Source: Shinisaurus crocodilurus
Lineage: Eukaryota; Chordata; Lepidosauria; Squamata; Shinisauridae
Length of the DNA: 64,000 nucleotides
Reading direction: 5' to 3'
Assembly: GCA_021292165.1 (NCBI GenBank)
Contig: CM037879.1
Coordinates: forward strand, 248,353,438-248,417,437
Shown here: positions 53,201 through 62,200 of the stretch, piece by piece
Layout of the letters: every line of letters starts with the position of its first letter
Position numbering within the stretch: the first letter of the stretch is position 1
Translations under genes and position numbers: made by a program
The notes under the pieces: model-generated
Seen by the model: only the letters and a program-made list of their open reading frames with translations
Database searches by the model: none
Told to the model about the DNA's origin: nothing

Positions 53201-56200
53201 TTAACTCATGAGCTGTCGTTATGTGCAAACTGGCCCAATAACTAACCTTGACTAATGCTGGCAATGAAAGAATGTGAGGAATTTGCACAAGAAGGAATGG
53301 GCTATGGCAGGGATGGGGAAAGTGTGGCCTTCCGTATCGAACTCCCGTCATCCCTCACCATTGGCTATTCTGGCTGGGGTTGATGGGAGTTGCAGTCCAA
53401 CAACATCTGGAGGGCGATACATTCCCCACTCCTGGCTATGGGGAAGGAGTGCCTGCTGCCTAAATCATGGTTATGGGACTGAGAGAAATTATGTCTACAC
53501 TTGCCCTCCTTCATAGAAAGGAAGGTTTTGTTGACAGAATGTGTCATCTGCTGTCTTCACTTCAAGACATATATTCCACCCTTCACTCTAGTTTCTGTAA
53601 ACTGCAGAAATGCAATCAATTTAGCTCTTCTGCTCCCACCACAAAAACAGGCATTTCTCTCCCCTCCTAGCCTTATTCAGGATCTTCTAGTAGGATTTTA
53701 TAATACAGCAACAAATAATACAACATAGAAAGCAGGGCAATTAGGGACTCAACAGGGTTTATACAGCATAGCAACCACTTTCTCAGTCCATTTCAGATGC
53801 TGCCACTATAGATCAGCATTCCAAATATGGAAAGAATACCAGGCGCACATAATAAGCTTTATGTACTTCTCAGTGTCATTTTCAAGTAAGCTAAGAGCAA
53901 TGCAACATTTGAATAAAATAAAACTTAGGAAACAGCATACACTCCAAATATTTAAGAGCACACTCTGCTAAAACAGTGCAATTCTGTGTGTATTCTGACA
54001 CTACAGGGCTAAACGACCATGGAAACAGTTACCTGTGTGTACTCCAATGACTGCCATAGTGAAGCGGCAATTTCAGGAGATTTCCCAAAGGCTGAGAGAG
54101 TCTCTAAGAATTCTGCTTTCAAAATGGGATGGATGCTACATTGCAGAAGTCCCAAAATGATCACCACTGGTGTCCACTGAGGGTGTTCACAGAGAGCCAA
54201 GCGAGCATTTTCACTCTACAAAGGATAGAAAAGGCAGCATTGATCTCTGATGATTCAAGTAAAATCTAAGCAATGTCAATTATGATGTCAGTTATATTAA
54301 GATGAAATATCCAGCATTGTAATATTTTTTTCTCACTTTCTATCTTTCTCCCAATCAAGATTAACTTCAGTAAACCTGGATCCATGGCTATATTTTCCTG
54401 GTATGTAACCTCTCTCAGTTTTTACTCTCGCATAAATCTACTAGGCTTTTTAAACCAACTTAATTGCTTTTACATTTATCTCTGGCCAAATATGTCAGAG
54501 GTTACTGAATAGTTGACAAAATGGTATCCTGAATGCACTGAAGGGAAAGTCTACCTACCCACTTCACTATAGTTTTTGTAAGCTGCAGAAAGGCAATCAA
54601 TCCATCTTGTTCTTTTTGAGTGATGCCTCTAAGAGGAAGATGACGATATTGAATGCTATCCGCACTGGGCAAATCTTTCCGTAAGTGTTCATGGTACAGC
54701 ATCAAAGAGTGGAAGAAATGTTCCCAGGAGACAGGACAGCCACCTGCTCCTTGGATGTTTTCAGCTAGAAGAAAAAAATATAGATGATTGCACAGCATTC
54801 TGTTCACACAGTGTCCAACCAGCTGCCCATGAGAAGCCTTCATGTAGGACAGGAGTGCAATAGCTCCCTCCCGCTCATGTTCCCCAGCAGCTGTTATTCA
54901 CATAGGCATACTACCTCCAATATTGAAAGTAAAAGATATCTCGACAAGTAGCCACTGATAGCCTTCTCCTCCATAAATTTGTCTAATCCCCTTTCACAGT
55001 CATCCAAATTGGTGGCCATCACTACATCTTGTGGTAGCGAATTCCATAGTTTAACTATGTGTGAAGTAGAATTTCCTTTTATCTGTGCTGAATCTCCCAC
55101 CATCCAACTTCATGGGATGACCCTGGGTTCTAGTATTATGAGAGAAAACCATCTCCCTATCCACTTTCTCCATACAAATGTACTTAAGCTCATACATTTT
55201 TATTGTATATGATCTGAACGACATTAGCCAATCCATATACCAAGTAGACCATACTGGATGGAATAGAGTATTCCAGAAAAGGGCATGGCTGCCTGCCTGA
55301 ACAGGAGCAACCCACACTGCAACTTTTTGTTGCAGGTCCCACCTGCTTATATTAAATGTGATTCCGCCATGTTAATTAAAAAAAAAACTCCAAATGTATG
55401 TTAACAATTTGAACTAAATAATTTAAAAATTAATTTTGAGATCAAGAGCTGAGCAGTGTCTTATAAGCAATATTGATTTAAAAAAAACAACTTAATTGAA
55501 TTTTCACACACAGTAGTAAGCTGTGGTAGACACGCACAAACATCAACTAGAAATTCACTAATGAACAAAGAAACACGAGTCATGCCAAGTAATACATTAG
55601 GATTGAAGGTTCCACTACTACAAGCTCACAGTAAATGGGAAATAAAACGTCAACATGTTTGGCCTTTATGGGGCCACATTTCTTACCATGACTGCTGCCA
55701 TTGCCCTTTAGCAAAGTAAAGCAGTAATGAGAACACTGGGGCCCATTGGCCAAACCTTGGAGCATTTTCAGATAAGGAATGTATATTGTGGAAGGAAGGA
55801 GGTCTCCCATTTGTCTAACAAATTTAGATAAAACAACCTATAACACAAAAAGTTGCATTTTACTGAAGTATAAACATACATTCGCTTAGGAAGGAATATC
55901 TGTCAAAAACCCAATGGCCCCCAAGCTTAAAGTTTTAAAATAACATGCAACTAATACGTGTTTGCGATCTGTTCAAATAGTTAGCAACCACTGATATAAA
56001 TCAACCTTAATTTTCTTTAAACTGATAGTGGTTAGAGAAGAGACACACACACTCGAAGATAATAGTGGAATGATCCAGCCAACGTTAAGCCCCATTGATT
56101 TCAAATGGTGCAATTCTGTGGTCAGTGGGAGGGCGTCCCAGAGGCCATAGAATACCGTGGATCTACTTTTCCGTAAGCAGAGATGGAGGTGCCCCTGGAG

Positions 56201-59200
56201 GCCTCCTCATGCCATGATCCCTGAGATGGGGGGGGGGGGGAGATCGTAGATCCTGCACATCCAAAGCCTCCCTGTTCCTCTAATGTGCCCTGAACAAGGG
56301 AGGGGAAAATACACCATCCCTGGAGCTGGTGTATTTATTTTCTCTCCATACCTTCTGCCTGGCCAGTGCAAGCCCTGCAGGGCTTTGGAAGCAGTGGTTC
56401 CACTTTCCCCCATAGGATTGCTCTGTTACGTATGTACTTCTTTTCCTCACTGAAATCAGAACTTTTAAAAGTCCCACTGAACTTTGGCTGGATTGTGCTC
56501 CAAGGTGTACAGTCACTTGGAAAATGTAATTTTAATTAAATTTGTAAGGCAATAATGAAAACTTCTTTGCATTTATATAGCATTGTTCAAAGTAATCCTT
56601 ACAATTGCTCTTTAAGGCAAGTCAGCATTGTTATCCCCAAATCAAGTGCAGGGTGGAGGGGGTTAACGATCAACGCAGGCTCTCTTTCCCTTTTTTGCTG
56701 TCACTATCTGTTCCAGCAGGCATGTAGTTAAGCTAAGTACGTGCTGCTGCAGGTTGGATAGCTGTTGCAGCTGCTTCCTAGCCTAGCCCCTCCTTCATGG
56801 CCACAAACAGCCTGCAAGCATGGAAACATGAACTAGACTAAAGATTTTAAAATACGTTTCAAGCCAACTCCACCCCAAACAATGGAGAAGAGAACTTATT
56901 TTTTCTAACCTGACGCTGAGGTGGTCTTTGATGGGCTATCCCAAGGTAAGATGCTACGATGGTGGAGGTCTGCAGAGGCTCTGAAGGACACCAATACTCA
57001 AGAGCAAGTTCCAAATTAAAGGGATCCTTCTTGTACAACTCAGCAATCTGTAGATAAAAGAGAAAAAAAACATGGGTCCTATATACCAGCAAGAATATAT
57101 TTCCTCCTATGTCCTATTACAATCTTTACTTGATAATTACTATGCACCAAATTCAAATGGCAAACAAATGCCATTAGTAGCAGCCTTACAGTTGTTAACA
57201 CCCTTCCTCTGCACTGTCACACAATTATTTCTGATTTAGAGTAAAGGCAGGCATCAAGCAGATATCTGGTTATTTTAGGTTGGCATAGTTTACGTCAGTC
57301 TATATTTCTAAAATGGGATATCTCCAAGCAGATATCAAACAGGGTAATTTTGGAGAAGGGAGGGAAGGAGAGGACATGGTCTCTACTCATGGTAGACACT
57401 TCCTATTCTTGAAAAAATCTATCTATATCTATAGTAGGGGGTCAGAGCACCCTCTCAACTCCCCAGGCTGAAGACTGCACATGCATGCTTACCTCATGAT
57501 ACCAGGGAATATTCCCAGAAGTAGAAGACAGGATTGGAGAATTGTATTGGCTTAATGGGAAGTAAACACAGATCACTCCCCACTAAGCCAACACAGGGAG
57601 CTGACCAATTTACCCCATCCTATTCACACAGTGGGCCAATTCGCACATCACAATAAGCCACCCTGAAAATAAGCCACGGTGGGTTGATTGTTCGCTTGCT
57701 AACCGATGTTACTCCCAACAGATGATCAGGCACTCTGTGGCTTCCGTAGCTTGTTTCCCCCTTAGTCCTCCAGCCTCCCCCTGGCACATATCTCAAGGGC
57801 CTTTGCAGCACAACTCTATCCCGGGAGTCTTTGCAGGAAAGACTGGTGACGTGGAAGGAAAGATCTTCCTGCCATTGGTCCGCTGAGTGTGCCTTGCATG
57901 TTTTGCCTTTCTGACTGTAGACGGAATGTTTGTCAGAGTAAAATATTTATTTTTTCTGAAGCTTTTACCAGCGTTTCTCTGTCCCCCACCTCCGGCTGTT
58001 CTTTCCTCTATGCTTGCTGCTCCTGTCCACTCAAAAAGTGGCAAAATTTTGCCCTCCCCATGCACCCTCCGCAACACCACCAGCTGCTCTGGTTTCTCTG
58101 TTTGCTGCCCCCACTCCTTCATGGGTGATCCTTCACCCTCCTCCTCCCCCACTCCTGCTTTCACAGACTTCACTTGCCTTAGCAGGTTACTTTTAGTTAA
58201 GTGACAAAGGGAGGGCTGACACCTGCACACACATGCTTTGTCTTCAAAAGAATCAGTGACCTAGTTTGCATGATCATAGCAAGCCACCATGGCTAATTTG
58301 GCCTAATTAGCCTTATTTAGCCATTAGCCAAATTAATTGCCCAGGTACTGCTTCTCATGTCATCCAAACCCAGGCGGCATGGCTTGTTTGAGGGAACCTT
58401 TAAATAACCCATGGCCTGTTGTTGGGTTATTTAAGCCATCATGGCTTGTTTGATCGTGCAAACCGGCCCAGTGCGTGGTTGAGTTCACACAACACAGCAA
58501 TCTACCCTGCAAATAAGCTACAGAGTGTGGGTTGTTCGTGGAACAAGCTACAGTGCGCCCGACAGATGATTGGGCTCATTGTGAGTTGTCCCCTGCACCC
58601 TTTTCTCCTTGGTCCTCCCACCGGTATCCCAGGGGACTTGGCAGCTGAACCCATCTTGTCTCCTCTCCGATCATCACCACTTTTCCCTTTTTTTCCTTTT
58701 CGTGATGTCTCCTAGTGACAGCCCTTCCAAATTGCCCAAGTGGCACATTGGAGCGGCTGTCACTGATTCATGACTTTTTTTTAAGGTGCCAGAAATGTGT
58801 GCAAATATTTTCTTTTTCTTTCTTTGGCTGGTAGTTCAACGGTGCACAAGTGTGTACCTCTGACTAGGCAAAATGCGAAGTCTTGCCTGGTCAATGTCCT
58901 GATAAGCATCTCCTGTCAAAGTGCAGGAGGCGAAGTCCATGGACACTGACAAAGCAAGACTGCAAATAGGTTAATTTGTTACTTTGCTTTTCACTTGACA
59001 GCTGTCAAACAGCAAGCTGTCAGAAGAAACAAAAGCTGCGAGATCTTTGCTCATGAAAGGGGATGGTGACTACATCTCCCCCTTTCAAGTATGATCCTCT
59101 AGTTTTGTAGTATTGCCCTGACAGTTCTCAGTGCCCTCAACCTTTTCCACACTTCTCCAACCCTGCATGTAGTCCAAAAAGGTAAGATCTACACACGCGC

Positions 59201-62200
59201 CCCACTTTTCGCAAGCACTTTCTTTTGATAGCTGTCAAAAGAAAGTGTGTTTAAGCAGGGTTTTTGCCAGGGCTAAACAGCGTTGTTTCCTGTGAGCCCA
59301 GTCCAATGCCCAGCAAATTGGTGGGTAGGAAGTGGGCTCAGTGAAAACTCTCCAAGTTTGATCCTCTCCCTAACAATTGATTAATTGCAGGAGAACGGTG
59401 TGTGTGAGCACACACAGAGAGAGATAAAATAAGAATTATTTGCTCCACCATTCCTTCACCGTGCAGTTCCTTACATGCTCCTGCTTCTGAGTGTCTCCCC
59501 ACCCCCGCCCTAATTTTAAAATGTCGTTCTGAGGGGGAAAGATTTAAAAATTACACAAATTAGAATTGCACTAATAAGCAGGATGGCCTAATCAACCAAA
59601 TAAAAACTACAATATTTTTCAACAGGTATGTATTTAACAATGAGCAGTTTTAAATAAGGTTTTGCACATATATTCTTGCAGTTTCAATTGCGCATTTTAA
59701 ACCAAGATTCTTTTTTAAAAGGACTTACTAAAAGCATCAGATGCTCTAGATCCCGTCTAAGTGAAAGTGGTGGCTCATTACCCATCTGTATACTCATGTG
59801 GATCATACGAGTATCTTCATCAGCACGGTTTCTCAGCTGTTTCACCTGTATAATTTATCAAGGAAATAAATGTATTAATTAAAAATGAAGCAGTACAAAA
59901 AAGCAGATAGCTCTTACAGCCATTTTTTCTACTCCTGATTAGCATGCTTTCATGAAAATGCCAGCAGAACAAACAAATACAGTAATACCTTGGGTTGCAA
60001 GCATAATTGGTTCCGGAACCGTGTTTGTAATCCAAAACACTCTTATATCAAAGCGAGTCTCTGGCGCTGGCGGGCGTGAGCGTGGCCAATTTTGGCCCGC
60101 TACGCCCGCTCGAGGCGAGCGGTTACATCCCTACACTTGTATTGCAAGACGTCGCTTGTTTATCAAGTCAAAATTTATTAAAAAAATTAGCTTGTCTTGC
60201 AAAACGCTCTCAGACCAAGTTACTTGCAATCCAAGGTATTCCTGTAAAAGGAATAATCCTTCTTGATTTTTTAACTTAAATATTTGCCACACTGTGTGAA
60301 AATGATGACAATGACTACATGAGTTTGGTCTTTAAAGCAACATCTCCCATCCACATGAGATTTAGAAAAAATTACTGACATTATCCAGCACCTACCCGGT
60401 AGTTAAATCCCATTGATTTCAACGGTAGAAAATTAATCACATGCTTACCTCTCCCATTCAAATGGATGGGACTTAAATGTAGGGCACAATTCAGTTAAGA
60501 GGTAGGTACATTTCCCAAAAAGGTAGCTATCAGGTAGAAACAGAACAACTGCTGCATCCATTTCCTTTAATGATACAAGGCAACTGAACCCAATAAACCA
60601 GCATGACTCCTTCAAATGAGTCTTTCTATTACTAGAACTCTCCAGACTGTGAACTGCCCAGAGTTTCGGCTATTGGGTGGTACAGAAATGAAATTAATAC
60701 TAATAATAGTAATAACAATAATTGTATTAATATAATATAAAACTAATTGGCAAACATTGAAGGCTAACCTACATGAATAACATACTGCACATTAAATATC
60801 CTGACAGCGCAATCCTATACTTGTCTACTGAGAATTAAGTCCCACTGAGTTTAATGGGACTTCCTCCCAGGTAAGTGGGTATAGGATTGCAGTCTTAGGC
60901 AGCAATCCTATGCACACTTACATGGGAGTAACCAAGCTAGATGAATAGTCAGGTAACAGGTGAAATGTTAGGTCCTTGTATTTCAATTAAGAGTAATAAG
61001 GCACAACATGCAACCCCCCCAAAAAACACTTTAGACGTTGCTTGCAATATCTGAGATATGAAACATGCATGCATTTCTAAAACTAGGCAATTTTCTTCCT
61101 CCAGTCTAAAATCTTCCATACCAAGTATTTTCAAAAATTCAAACACATCTTATGAAATGATACACACCATTTACGCCCAGAAATACTGTACTTATTTCAG
61201 TCTGCATAAAAGAGATTCCATTAGAATATTTGGCCTACTTATATTCAGCAGCATCCAGTCGACACACACAACTTACTTTCATTGGCATGAGCGCAAGAAA
61301 GTCTGTAACAAGGTTGTGGATTCTACGTATGTAAAATTCCTCCTGGTAAAAGTTTTCTGCTCTCACCACAGATTCAGTAAGGAATAGAAAAACGTTATCC
61401 CCAATTGCTAATTCTGCCATCGCTTCATCTGCCTCTGTGAATTCTGCTGGGGAGAATGAAGAGGAATGAATAGAAGAAACAGTTTCATAAAGCTACTGAC
61501 TAAAAACAGGTTTCATAGGAAGTGTGCTTATTAAGGCTGCCATTTAAAACAAAGGAATGTGCATACTGGATCTGCTTCCTTCATTGAAATGAAGGAGGTG
61601 GGTGGGACTGAGTTTCTTGTGTATGAATTCCACTTTGAATCTAATTTACCTGTCACATCAGAGAACTGTGAAATTCCACGCAAAGCTAGTGCCCAGGCTA
61701 ACCTAACAGTAGCTTGAAGTCCTGGTAGTTTCCAAGGCCGAGATTCTTGAAGACGTGTATGGATTGCGGCTATATATTGTCTCTCTGTTAACAGCGGCAA
61801 CTGGTGCATCAGCTCTGAAAAACAACAAATAAAAAAATAGAAGCTTATTACATACAAGAGAGAAAGAACATGGTTTCAATTCCATTACAAATGAAGTGGC
61901 TAGCTGAGCAAATACAAAAACTGTTTTTACTTATTTTGTATTAATTAATAATATTGACTGAATAGTTCGCATCACACTTGTGAACTATTCAGCTTAGTAT
62001 TATACTATGACGTAGGAATATGAAGACCTGGAAAAAAGCTGGAAAAATATTGGGATGAAATTTCTTTTTCCATCCAAATTCTGTGGTGGGGAAAAAATGA
62101 AAATTTGGGGAGGGGGGAGAGGAAATGAATAGAAGTATTTATTTTTAAAAGATGAGTGAAATGCTTTTTAAGGCAAGGTTCTAAGATATTATTTTGGCTG

